This document shows, piece by piece, positions 17,797 through 26,132 of a DNA stretch of 52,029 bases. Position 1 is the stretch's first letter. Each line of letters starts with the position of its first letter. The stretch comes from a bacterium BMS3Bbin10 (lineage in GTDB: Bacteria > Pseudomonadota > Alphaproteobacteria > Rhizobiales > Methyloligellaceae): positions 1 through 52,029 of the forward strand of contig BDTT01000031.1 in assembly GCA_002897995.1 (NCBI GenBank). The letters are read 5' to 3'. The notes below the pieces were generated by a model. That model ran no database searches, had not been told where the DNA came from, and saw only the letters and a program-made list of their open reading frames with translations. The position numbers and the translations under genes are program-made.

Positions 17797-19742
17797 GCCG
17801 CCGATCCCTGGACCGGCGTTTGGGCCGCGCGGGTTTCCTCCCTCTCGCGCTGCAACTCCAGCGTGCCGTCCTTGAGCGCATAGACCCTGTCGGCAAGGCT
17901 GAGAAAGGACGGCCGGTTGGAGACGATGATCACCGTCACCCGGCCCTTGAGGCTCAACAGCCCCTGGCGAAGAGCCCCGTCGCTCCGGAAGTCGAGCAGG
18001 GTATTCGCCTCGTCGAAGATAAGGATTTTCGGGTTGCGCGCGAGCGCCCGCGCGATGGAGATGCGTTGCAGCATACCTGAGGAGAGCTCCTGGGCCACGC
18101 CTTGGGAAAGCGGCGTGTCATAGCCGTCCGGCAAACGGTGGATGTCCTCTTCCAGCCCGATGAGCTTGGCCGCCTGCTGCGCTGCCTCAACTGCCGCTCC
18201 GGGGCGAAACATTGTGATGTTTTCAAGAATGGTGCCCCTGAACGTCGCCGTATTGGCCGAAACATACGCCACGCCCTTCACCTGCAAATGCTCGCGGTCC
18301 GGCTGCGAGGCCAGCCCGCCTATGACCACGCCGCCGCTGGTGGGTTCAAGTTCCCCGGTGATGAGCTTCACCAGGGTTGAACGGCCGCTGCCGCTCTCGC
18401 CCCTGATGCCGACGAACTCCCCCGGAGCCACCTGCAGCGAGATGCCGGCGAGGCAGGCGTTTTTGTTCGTACCGGAATACTGGAACGCCACATCGTTCAG
18501 ATCGATGGCGCCCGTGATTTCACCGGCCGCAGGCGCCGCCGCGCTGTCTCCGGCCTCAAGATCACCGAATTTTCCGGCACGTTCCTGGGCCAGTTTTATG
18601 TTCTGAAACTCGGTCCACATATGGATGCCGCGCAGCACCGGCTGTGTCAGCCGCCCCGACAGCAATGAGCTACAGGCAAGCCCGCCGATGCTGAGGCTGC
18701 CGGCCATGACCAGCAGGGCCCCCACCGAAACCACCGATATCATCATCAGGTTGGCGAACAGGATACCCATGGACTGAAGGTTGTTGCCGAGCAGGATCGT
18801 GTCGTAACTGGCGACCGCCGAACCCTTCTGCAGCCGTTCGAAACGGCGCAGAATCATCGGCTCCATGGCCAGGCCCTTCAGCGTGTGAATGCCGGACAGG
18901 CATTCGACCAGAAAGTCATGCTTGCGGTTATCCTGCTCCGAGCGGACGGCTAATACATTTTGCAGACGCGAACCGTGAATGGCCGCCAGTGCGCCGAACC
19001 CGATGATCAGCAGGATCGGCACGATAATGAGCGGTCCGGCGACAAGGCCCAGCATAATGAGGAAAATGCCGGCAAGAGGGATGTCCAGGGTGAGCAGACG
19101 CGACTGCCCTCCCTCAAACGCGCTCAGTTCACGCACCGCTTCCAGGCCGTCGACCCAGGTGGCGGGGGGCTCCTTTTCCACCCTGGCGTGAGGCGCCCTA
19201 AGCAGACGCGTGACGGCGGTGAGCTGCGCGTCAAAGCCGGAATGAACCGCGCTCCACCCCAGCAGATAAGAGCGCATGACTTTCAGCAGGGCATCCAGTG
19301 CAAAAGCGACGAACAGACCCAATGTGAGCAGCGTCAGCGTATCGACCGACTGGTTCGGGAGAATGCGGTCATAGATTTGCAGCACCGCCAGCGGCAATGC
19401 CAGCCCGAGCAGGGAGGAAACGACGGAAGCGACGATGATCGGAGCCGGCAGGCGCAGGCCCTCCTTGAAGATTTCAAGGAAGCCGCCGAGATTGTGAGCT
19501 TTTGGCCTCTCCTTCGCTCTTGCCGCAGACCGTGCCTCGGCTGGTGCAGATGCGGGCGCGGGAGAGGGTGCGGCGGGCGGATCGGACTTTTTCGGTTTTG
19601 CCTTGCGCCTCAGCCATGACCTTTTGGGGCGCGGCCCGGCGCCCCCGGCATTTTCATTTTCAGCCCTCAGACGATTGCGCAAACTCCGGACGGTCGGGCG
19701 ATCCCCGCCGTCCCTCTCACCTTGGACCAGTTGATCGTCCAT
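17793..19742 (-). CDS. Type I secretion ABC exporter, first subunit (Walker A Lys and H-loop His lost)
   Basis: 649 aa. A charged, Pro- and Ala-rich cytoplasmic head (1-85) precedes six membrane helices (about 100-380) and an ATPase domain. Walker A is GESGSGRS (448-455), with Arg454 in place of the ATP-binding Lys. The H-loop residue is Asn609 and the Q-loop lacks its Gln (YVSANTATF), but Walker B keeps Asp577-Glu578 and the signature LSSGM (553-557) is nearly normal. It is the first gene of ABC-ABC-HlyD-TolC. With the next subunit it can form only one near-complete ATP site, made of that subunit's Walker motifs and this one's signature. Confidence 0.9.
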   Translation of the reverse strand: MDDQLVQGERDGGDRPTVRSLRNRLRAENENAGGAGPRPKRSWLRRKAKPKKSDPPAAPSPAPASAPAEARSAARAKERPKAHNLGGFLEIFKEGLRLPAPIIVASVVSSLLGLALPLAVLQIYDRILPNQSVDTLTLLTLGLFVAFALDALLKVMRSYLLGWSAVHSGFDAQLTAVTRLLRAPHARVEKEPPATWVDGLEAVRELSAFEGGQSRLLTLDIPLAGIFLIMLGLVAGPLIIVPILLIIGFGALAAIHGSRLQNVLAVRSEQDNRKHDFLVECLSGIHTLKGLAMEPMILRRFERLQKGSAVASYDTILLGNNLQSMGILFANLMMISVVSVGALLVMAGSLSIGGLACSSLLSGRLTQPVLRGIHMWTEFQNIKLAQERAGKFGDLEAGDSAAAPAAGEITGAIDLNDVAFQYSGTNKNACLAGISLQVAPGEFVGIRGESGSGRSTLVKLITGELEPTSGGVVIGGLASQPDREHLQVKGVAYVSANTATFRGTILENITMFRPGAAVEAAQQAAKLIGLEEDIHRLPDGYDTPLSQGVAQELSSGMLQRISIARALARNPKILIFDEANTLLDFRSDGALRQGLLSLKGRVTVIIVSNRPSFLSLADRVYALKDGTLELQREREETRAAQTPVQGSAA

Positions 19743-19813
19743 TATCGGCCTATTTCCGGTCTTGCCGCCACTTTACGGGGTTCTTGTGTTCAGTCCCTCC
19801 TACCTCCTATTCC

Positions 19814-19832
19814 TTAGCCCTTCGTTAACCAT
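19814..19832. promoter_or_regulatory. CtrA-like box upstream of the secretion operon
   Basis: The plus strand reads TTAG-N7-TTAACCAT (19814-19832), one mismatch from TTAA-N7-TTAA and with the favoured TTAACC half. It lies 72-90 bases upstream of the first ABC gene (start 19742) and 170 bases before the divergent metallophosphoesterase gene. A further 10-bp palindrome ACAATATTGT at 19936-19945 lies nearer the phosphoesterase. Function is inferred from the motif only. Confidence 0.5.
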
Positions 19833-20001
19833 AAACCTTTGCCCGCGGGCACGGTTTGCGCAAAAAACCGCGCGCTCCCGTGAAGGCAGCCGGTTTTCAG
19901 CCATGCGGCATATGTTTCTGCCCGAAAAAGGATGTACAATATTGTCGCGAGAGGGGCGCATTTCCGCGCATTTTACCAGTACAAACAAATAGGATAGCCG
20001 C

Positions 20002-21807
20002 ATGCCTGAAACGTCGCACATCACTGCAGAACGCCATGTGGCCGGTCCCCTTCTGTTCACTTTCGCAATCGTCACCGATACGCATATCCGCCCGCCCGAA
20101 GGAGACCAGTCCTCCCCTTTTCCCGTCAATGAGCTGGCCAACGCCCGGGCCCGCCACGCGGTCGCGGCAATTGCCCGCCATGCCCCCGATTTCACCATTC
20201 ACCTGGGCGACATGGTGCACCCGGTTCCAAATCTGCCGAGTTACGGCCCGGCGGCGGACGAAGCCCTGTCAATCCTTGAGCCGCTGGCCGAGGGACTGCG
20301 CTTTGTGCCGGGCAATCACGATGTCGGCGACAAGCCCATGCCCGCCACGCCGGCGGCGCCGGTCGACCGGCACAGCGTCGATATTTACGAGAAATATTTC
20401 GGCCCCGGCCATTACAGTTTCGACCATGGGGCTGTGCATTTCGTTGTTGTGAACTCATCCCTTGTCAACGCCGGCAACGCCTATGAGGAGAGCCAGCGCC
20501 AGTGGCTTGAAAAGGATCTGGCGGAGAATGGCGCGAAGCGGACGCTCCTGTTCTCCCATTACCCTCCCTTCATCGACAACACCTCAGAACCCTCCCACTA
20601 TGACAATTACGGCGAGCCGGGCCGGGCCTGGCTGCTGGCCCTGCTCGCGCGCCATGATGTGGAGGCCGTTTTTTCCGGTCATGTGCACCAGTTTTTCTAC
20701 AACCGGGTAGCGGGCATGAAACTCTATTGCCTGCCCCCGACGAGTTTCACGCGGCAGGACTATAGCGAGCTCTATGGCATCGGGCCCGCGCCCGAATACG
20801 GACGCAATGACGAGGGCAAGTTCAGCTACGCGATGATCGATGTCTTCGAGCGCGGGCACGCGCTCAGGGTTTATCCGACCGAAGGGCGCGGCCTCGAGGC
20901 CGGCGCGGCCATCGAACCCGAACCAGTCTCAAACAGTGGCGCGGTTAATCCCGTCACCGTGCATCTGCGCCACGGCTGGGCCAGATCCATGGACATGCCC
21001 TATAACGGCCCGATGGAAGAGTTTTCGCGCAAGCGCGCGCGCAACGACTATTCCTTATTGCGTTTGTGGCAGATGGGCATTACCCGCGTGCGCACGCCCC
21101 TTTGCGACCTTGCCAGCGGGCAGTATGGCCCCCGGGTGCAGGACTTTCACGCCGCCGGATGCAGCTTCACCTTTTTCTGCGCCGGTGTCGCGGAGCGCGC
21201 GGCGTGGGAGGAATGCTGCCGGAACACCCATCTGATCGATGCGGTGGAGTTCGTGACCTGCCGCGCCGATCTGTCGGATATCGGCGATGCGCTGGCGGGT
21301 TTTGAGCCGGGGCAAGGGCCCGAGATACATCTTGGAAAATTCCATTCCTCCGCCGATGAGCCGAAACACGGGTCGACCTTCGCCCATTCGGTGAGCTTCG
21401 GTTTCAAATGGGAAGACCGGGACGTGCTGCTCCCGGCGCTGAAAAAAGCCGACCCGAAGGGCGTTATCAAGGCGCTCGTCTTCCAGGTCAATATGGAGGA
21501 TGATTTAGCCGGGCGGCTCGGTGAAATAGATCAATTTGTGAAGGACAATGGCCTGAAAGGTGTCGCGAATATCCGCTTCGCCAATGTAAACCCGGCAATT
21601 GCCAATTTCGACGACAGGGCGATTGCGGCGCGCGTCGGGGAGGCCGCCGATATTGCTCCCGCGCTTGAGCGCACCAGCCTGCAATTCGACACCTTCGCCG
21701 ACATTGACCGCGGCTATCATCCACGGCACGGCCTGCTGGACGGGCGGTATAATTTCCGCCCCGCGGGCCGCGTGCTCATGGCGCGCTTCGGCCCCGCCGC
21801 GCCATAG
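20002..21807 (+). CDS. Calcineurin-like metallophosphoesterase with an extra C-terminal domain
   Basis: 601 aa, no signal peptide. Residues 20-235 hold a full two-metal phosphoesterase site: DTH (D26, H28), GDMVH (D70), GNHD (N105-D107), H186 and GHVH (H227, H229). Residues about 310-600 are a second domain that I do not recognise, rich in alternating strands and helices (RVRTPLCDLASG, VEFVTCRADLSD, GVANIRFANVNP), perhaps a barrel. Enzymes of this fold hydrolyse phosphomono- or diesters. A ribosome-binding site AGGATAG precedes the ATG. The gene faces the sulfatase block across a palindromic repeat and may belong to the same locus, but it is on the opposite strand. Confidence 0.85.
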   Translation: MPETSHITAERHVAGPLLFTFAIVTDTHIRPPEGDQSSPFPVNELANARARHAVAAIARHAPDFTIHLGDMVHPVPNLPSYGPAADEALSILEPLAEGLRFVPGNHDVGDKPMPATPAAPVDRHSVDIYEKYFGPGHYSFDHGAVHFVVVNSSLVNAGNAYEESQRQWLEKDLAENGAKRTLLFSHYPPFIDNTSEPSHYDNYGEPGRAWLLALLARHDVEAVFSGHVHQFFYNRVAGMKLYCLPPTSFTRQDYSELYGIGPAPEYGRNDEGKFSYAMIDVFERGHALRVYPTEGRGLEAGAAIEPEPVSNSGAVNPVTVHLRHGWARSMDMPYNGPMEEFSRKRARNDYSLLRLWQMGITRVRTPLCDLASGQYGPRVQDFHAAGCSFTFFCAGVAERAAWEECCRNTHLIDAVEFVTCRADLSDIGDALAGFEPGQGPEIHLGKFHSSADEPKHGSTFAHSVSFGFKWEDRDVLLPALKKADPKGVIKALVFQVNMEDDLAGRLGEIDQFVKDNGLKGVANIRFANVNPAIANFDDRAIAARVGEAADIAPALERTSLQFDTFADIDRGYHPRHGLLDGRYNFRPAGRVLMARFGPAAP

Positions 21808-21822
21808 TTTTCCATGCCGCAT

Positions 21823-21863
21823 ATCCTTCGAGACGGCGCTTCGCGCCTTCTCAGGATAAGGAT
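21823..21863. repeat. REP-like palindrome, copy A
   Basis: ATCCTT/AAGGAT arms flank a GGCGC-TTC-GCGCC hairpin. It contains CTTCGAGACG, which returns in inverted form in copy B (21917-21926). This resembles the palindromes ('CCTTCGAGACG...CTCAGGATGAGG') that are common in rhizobial and related genomes. It lies between convergent genes and may act as a two-way terminator. Confidence 0.7.
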
Positions 21864-21894
21864 TGTGTGAGGAAACCCGAATACACACCTCATG

Positions 21895-21927
21895 GCTCGG
21901 AGCGCCCGCGAGGGCGCGTCTCGAAGC
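21895..21927. repeat. REP-like palindrome, copy B (inverted to copy A)
   Basis: A GCGCCC-GCGA-GGGCGC hairpin is followed by CGTCTCGAAG, the reverse complement of CTTCGAGACG in copy A. The two copies face each other, with a TGTGT/ACACA pair between them, as in paired REP elements. The sulfatase stop is 34 bases further on. Confidence 0.65.
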
Positions 21928-21960
21928 ATCGGCGAAGAGTCCAGGGCAACGCCCCCGGTA

Positions 21961-23427
21961 TCAGTCGAATTCCGGGGTCACGCCGGGCGGCACGGAAAAG
22001 CCGAGGTCGCCGCGTTCAATAACGGCATCGCGCCCGCCTTTTTCCTTCAGCAGCTTTTTCTGCGCGTCCTTGGCCGCGGCATCGATCGCGCGCGGGTCGC
22101 AGATCTCAAACAGCTGGGCCTTCAACTCTTCCAGAATAGGCTTTGCGTTCGCGTCCTCCGCAAGGTCGTTGAGTTCTTCGGGGTCTTCTCCAAGGTCGAA
22201 GAGTTGCGGCGGGTAGTTGGCGTAGTAGACGAGTTTGTAGGGACCTTTGCGGATCATGTAGGCTGCGGTCTTCGAGCCCATGGCATGATACTCGGAAAAT
22301 ACCGCACGGTCCTTCCCCTCCCCGGCGATCAGCCGCATCACATCAATGCCCGGATGGTCATCGGTGAGCGTTTCAGGCGATGTCTCGCCGGTGCATTCCA
22401 TGAAGAAGGGATAGAGGTCCAGAAGATTGGTCGGCGTGTCCACCGTAACTCCGGCCGGAATATCGGGACCGCTCATGATGAGCGGGACGCCAACAGATTC
22501 CTCCAGCATGGTCGACTTGCCCCACAGTCCCCGGGCGCCCAGATTGTCACCATGATCGGATGTGTAAACGACGCGCGTATCGCCGGTCAGGTCAGCGTCG
22601 TCGAGCGCCTGAAGGACGTTTCCGACATTATAATCGAGAAAACTGCACAGGCCCAGATACCCGGCCTGGGCACGCTTCACCATATCCGCATTTTCAAAGA
22701 AATCGTCATAGGCGAATGATGCGCGGTAGTCCTCAAGATAGGGGTGCAATGGCTTGTCGCGCATCGCGTAAAGTTTGGGTTCCGGCAAATCCTGATCGTA
22801 ATAGGGATAGAAGTATTCCGGCGGCGCCGTCAGCGGAAAATGCGGGCACACGAAGGACACGAACAGCACCCACGGCTTGTCGGTAAATTTGCCGGCTTCC
22901 TCGCGCAGCCAAACCTGCGCAAGGGCGGCGATCTCCCGGTCATAGGTGGTGTAAATCGACTCGCCCGGCCCGGCCATGCGGGCCATCTTGTAAGCGCCGC
23001 CGCGCTTGGGCATATCCTCGTCGCGGACAAGACCAAGCAGATCGCCCTCACCGTCGACAATGTGCATGCCGATCCGTTCGTCGGAGAAGCCGTTGTCGTC
23101 GTCGCTGGACTGGAAATGGAGCTTTCCTATGGAAACGACCTGATGGCCGCGCTCCCGCAACAGGGCGTGCCAGCTCGGCAACGACCCGTCGAAAGGCATG
23201 GCGTTGTCCCACAGCCCGATCTGATGCACATATTTACCCGTGGCGAAGGCCGCCCGCGCCGGAACGCAGACCGGACACGGCGTATAGGCGGCCTCGAAAC
23301 GCGCGCCCTGGCGCGACAACCGGTCCAGGTTGGGCGTTTTGACAATGTCATGCCCGTAGCAGCCGGCCACACGCCGATTGTGCTGATCCGACATGATAAT
23401 CAGAAGGTTGGTAGTTCGTGCGGACAT
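21961..23427 (-). CDS. Cytoplasmic formylglycine-type sulfatase (choline-sulfatase-like)
   Basis: 488 aa from the ATG at 23427. The sulfatase core is complete: metal ligands in IMSDQH (D14, Q15), the formylglycine motif CVPAR (C54 to be oxidised, R58), GKLHF (K102, H104) and TSDHGD (D291, H292). No signal peptide is visible, so it should act inside the cell, as choline sulfatases do. The related phosphonate monoester hydrolases share this fold, so a phospho-substrate is possible. The ATG overlaps the stop of the DUF3604 gene by one base (TAATG), so the two are translationally coupled. No formylglycine-generating enzyme gene is in the window. Confidence 0.88.
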   Translation of the reverse strand: MSARTTNLLIIMSDQHNRRVAGCYGHDIVKTPNLDRLSRQGARFEAAYTPCPVCVPARAAFATGKYVHQIGLWDNAMPFDGSLPSWHALLRERGHQVVSIGKLHFQSSDDDNGFSDERIGMHIVDGEGDLLGLVRDEDMPKRGGAYKMARMAGPGESIYTTYDREIAALAQVWLREEAGKFTDKPWVLFVSFVCPHFPLTAPPEYFYPYYDQDLPEPKLYAMRDKPLHPYLEDYRASFAYDDFFENADMVKRAQAGYLGLCSFLDYNVGNVLQALDDADLTGDTRVVYTSDHGDNLGARGLWGKSTMLEESVGVPLIMSGPDIPAGVTVDTPTNLLDLYPFFMECTGETSPETLTDDHPGIDVMRLIAGEGKDRAVFSEYHAMGSKTAAYMIRKGPYKLVYYANYPPQLFDLGEDPEELNDLAEDANAKPILEELKAQLFEICDPRAIDAAAKDAQKKLLKEKGGRDAVIERGDLGFSVPPGVTPEFD

Positions 23428-25712
23428 TATCTGTATATGTAAATCGGGCTCGACCAAGCCTGATTGCCATCCTCCTGAGTGACCCGGACATAAATAGGAT
23501 TGTCTCCCTCGTCGCGCAACGCGATTTCCTGTTCGACAGTCATCTCGAAGTGAGGATTGTCGTCCGGCAGCCGGAACAGGCGGAGCTTGCGGCCAAGTTT
23601 GCCCGCATCGAACACCGTGTCTTCGAAACCGATGCTCCCGATATCCACTTTCTCGCTCACGACCGGCGTCTGAATATCGATGCTTCCGCTCATTCCCCCC
23701 TCCAGCCAAACGTCGAAGCCGCCGTAATTTCCGGTGGTCAGGGCTCTCCAGGCAAGGGTGGTGCCGCTCACCTGATCGAGCGTCTTGTCCTTGTTGAAGA
23801 AGTTGATGCCGCGGGCCCTGGTCACGCGATTACCGGTGAATTCGGCCGTCCCGTCCCAGATGACCTGGCGGAAGCGGCCGCGATATTCAGCTCCCTCCCA
23901 GATAACCCGTATCCGGTCTCCAAGATCGTCTTCGGCGTAGGGCCTGTGCGTGGCGAGGTGCTCAAGACCATTGAAAATATCGACCCGCTCGATTGGCGCG
24001 GAACCGATCATATGAACTTTGAGCACCGCGTTGCCCGATGGCAGATGCACGATATCGCCCATCATGGCTTCGCGTGAGGCGCTCCCCTGCGCAGCCCCGA
24101 GCGCGGGATCGTCATGGTAGAGTTGGCCTTCCGCGCCGAAGCTCGCCACGACGTCGAGGATCATCCGGTTGCCGGTGGTCCCGTAATGGCGCCGCTTGCG
24201 GTAGCAGTCGAAAATCGCCGCCCGCGTCAACTCGGAGGTGAGGAAGCAGGTGAGCCCGCCAATCGCGCCGAATTTTGAACTTCCGGGATAGCTGGCGCCG
24301 GGCCGGCCCTTGTGGCCGTCGGAATTGCACACCACGCCCATCCGGTATCCCATCTCAAGGGCGTCGTGCAAAATCCATTCGAAGGTTCCCCACGAGGAAT
24401 GCACCTCGACGGCTGTCTCCACCCGGCCGTCATGGGCCACTTTCACATCTGCGTAGCGGCCCCCGCAATGGGCCAGGCAGACCGTGTCCTCGCCATTTTC
24501 GATGAGCTTTTCAAACAGCTCCGCCGCAGTGCCGCAGTCGGTATCGACATCGCTGAGATCGTTGATGAGCGCGTGGGAGGAGCGGTAGATCGGCCTGTCC
24601 TCGGTCATATAGAACACGTTCCGGTCGCCGCCGAGGAATGTGTTTCCCGACCATTCGTAACCCGGCAGGGTGACGAAACGCCCCGGTTCGTTGAATTCGC
24701 CGATAATGTCGTTCAATTCGGCCCAGAACTCTTTGGTGATCTGGAAGTCGTTGCCCTGATGGCCGGTCACATCGACAAAGGCCTTATTCCGGGCGAACTC
24801 CATATATTGCCGGGCGCTGCCCGTCCCGATGGTCTCCTCGCTCTGACCGTGCACATCGCCCCAGAAATGCAATAGCTGGCCGGCTTCAGGTTCAACGATG
24901 CGTATCGGATTGGCGGTCGCCAAGACGTCGCCCGCTTCATTGAGCATTTCAATATGGTACGTTCCGGGCTCATCGGCTTTCAGCCCTTCGATTACTTCAG
25001 CGAATTCGCCGGTTGAAAATGTTACCGTTTCGGGCAGGCCTGACAGTTCCGGTGTGCTGCGCAACCGCACGCTTGCGCTGACCTTGTCGCTCGGATTGCC
25101 CCATTTGTCTTCGGCCTTGAGGGATAAACGGAATGGCTTCCCGGCGGGATGGGTGGTGGGGGCAATGGCGCGCCAGGTTTCGGGCGGGCCGGGTACGATA
25201 TTGATCACCGGCTGATCGGGCACGGGAACATAGGTGTAGGTGGCAATGGCATCGACGAGGACGCGGAACTCGTAGGTGTCCTCGCAGAAAGTCTGCAACC
25301 GCATGCCGGGCGAACCGCCGCTTTGCTCGCCAAACACAATCGTGATCGTGTCCCCTTCCTTCATGAAGCCGTTCACGATCTTGATATAGAGGGTTCTGTC
25401 CCAGGGCCGCACATTGCCCTTGGGGTCGTAGCGCACCTCCAGTTTGGCGTTATTGCTGGCGGTGACGGTGGTGTAGCCCGGCGCCTTGGGATCGTCGAAC
25501 TGGGGATTCGTCTGATCGGACGCGAAGCGCGACACGATCTTGATGCTGCCGCTGTCGTCGATGCCGTAAAAACCCGCCGTGTAAACAAGCGTGAAGCTGG
25601 CCCAGGAGCCGGCTTCTATCGCACCCGATGGCTCTATGGCCGCGGTCCCTGAAAGTTCCAGCGGTATATTGCCTGAAAGATTGCCCAGGAACTGGTTCTG
25701 GCTTCCCTCCAC
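23427..25712 (-). CDS. DUF3604 family protein (PHP-like metal site)
   Basis: 761 aa from a GTG at 25712, chosen because AGAGGAGAG lies just upstream; an upstream ATG at 25799 would add 29 atypical residues. The N-terminal 280 residues form beta-sandwich-like segments. The DUF3604 domain follows, with HFWGDVHGQSEE (near 282-293), a metal site like that of PHP-domain hydrolases, then GHQGNDF, CLAHCGGRYADV and NSDGHKGRPG. The C-terminal part is again beta-rich. No signal peptide is seen. The function of DUF3604 is not established. Tight coupling to the sulfatase suggests that both act on one substrate. It is the last but one gene of the minus-strand block. Confidence 0.82.
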   Translation of the reverse strand: MEGSQNQFLGNLSGNIPLELSGTAAIEPSGAIEAGSWASFTLVYTAGFYGIDDSGSIKIVSRFASDQTNPQFDDPKAPGYTTVTASNNAKLEVRYDPKGNVRPWDRTLYIKIVNGFMKEGDTITIVFGEQSGGSPGMRLQTFCEDTYEFRVLVDAIATYTYVPVPDQPVINIVPGPPETWRAIAPTTHPAGKPFRLSLKAEDKWGNPSDKVSASVRLRSTPELSGLPETVTFSTGEFAEVIEGLKADEPGTYHIEMLNEAGDVLATANPIRIVEPEAGQLLHFWGDVHGQSEETIGTGSARQYMEFARNKAFVDVTGHQGNDFQITKEFWAELNDIIGEFNEPGRFVTLPGYEWSGNTFLGGDRNVFYMTEDRPIYRSSHALINDLSDVDTDCGTAAELFEKLIENGEDTVCLAHCGGRYADVKVAHDGRVETAVEVHSSWGTFEWILHDALEMGYRMGVVCNSDGHKGRPGASYPGSSKFGAIGGLTCFLTSELTRAAIFDCYRKRRHYGTTGNRMILDVVASFGAEGQLYHDDPALGAAQGSASREAMMGDIVHLPSGNAVLKVHMIGSAPIERVDIFNGLEHLATHRPYAEDDLGDRIRVIWEGAEYRGRFRQVIWDGTAEFTGNRVTRARGINFFNKDKTLDQVSGTTLAWRALTTGNYGGFDVWLEGGMSGSIDIQTPVVSEKVDIGSIGFEDTVFDAGKLGRKLRLFRLPDDNPHFEMTVEQEIALRDEGDNPIYVRVTQEDGNQAWSSPIYIYR

Positions 25713-25829
25713 TTCTCTCTCCTCTAATTCGCTTGCCGGGCCCAGGCATACAGATAGCCGCGGGGCGAAGCGCCTTAACACCGCCCTGCAAAAACGCAAC
25801 TCTTTCAGTTATGTGCAGCCATGCGCCGC

Positions 25830-26123
25830 TCAGGCGGCAGCAGCTTGCTGCGGTGCCGCGCCTTTAATTGTTGTGCGGTGCATGGTCCGCTCATATTTCG
25901 AAAACCCGCAGGGCGTTGCGCGGCGCATCGCGCGGCGGTTGTCCCGCATCACGATGTCACCGGGGCGCCACCTGCGGGCATGGATGAATTCCGGCTGTGT
26001 GGCGTGGGCGCAGAGTCGCTCCAGCAGAGCCTCGACCGTTTCCGCATCCGGCGGCTCGGACAAATCGAGGTTCCCGATTTCCCCAACATAGGTTTTTCCA
26101 ATTTTTTTCAACGATATTGCCAT
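25830..26123 (-). pseudogene. Remnant of a TauD/TfdA-type dioxygenase with internal deletion
   Basis: 97 codons that join the N-terminal start of a TauD-like protein (TYVGEIGNLDLSEPPDAETV) directly to its C-terminal end (HATQPEFIHARRWRPGDIV and YERTMHRTTIKG). About 190 residues in between, including the HxD iron motif, are missing without breaking the frame. In the remaining end, the normal W-D-N-R...MHRATP reads R-D-N-R...MRRATP, so the second iron-binding His is also lost. It lies 9 bases after the permease stop, where a TauD is expected beside a Tau/Ssu-type importer. A short protein may still be made, but it cannot be an iron dioxygenase. Confidence 0.8.
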
Positions 26124-26132
26124 GACGCCCTC

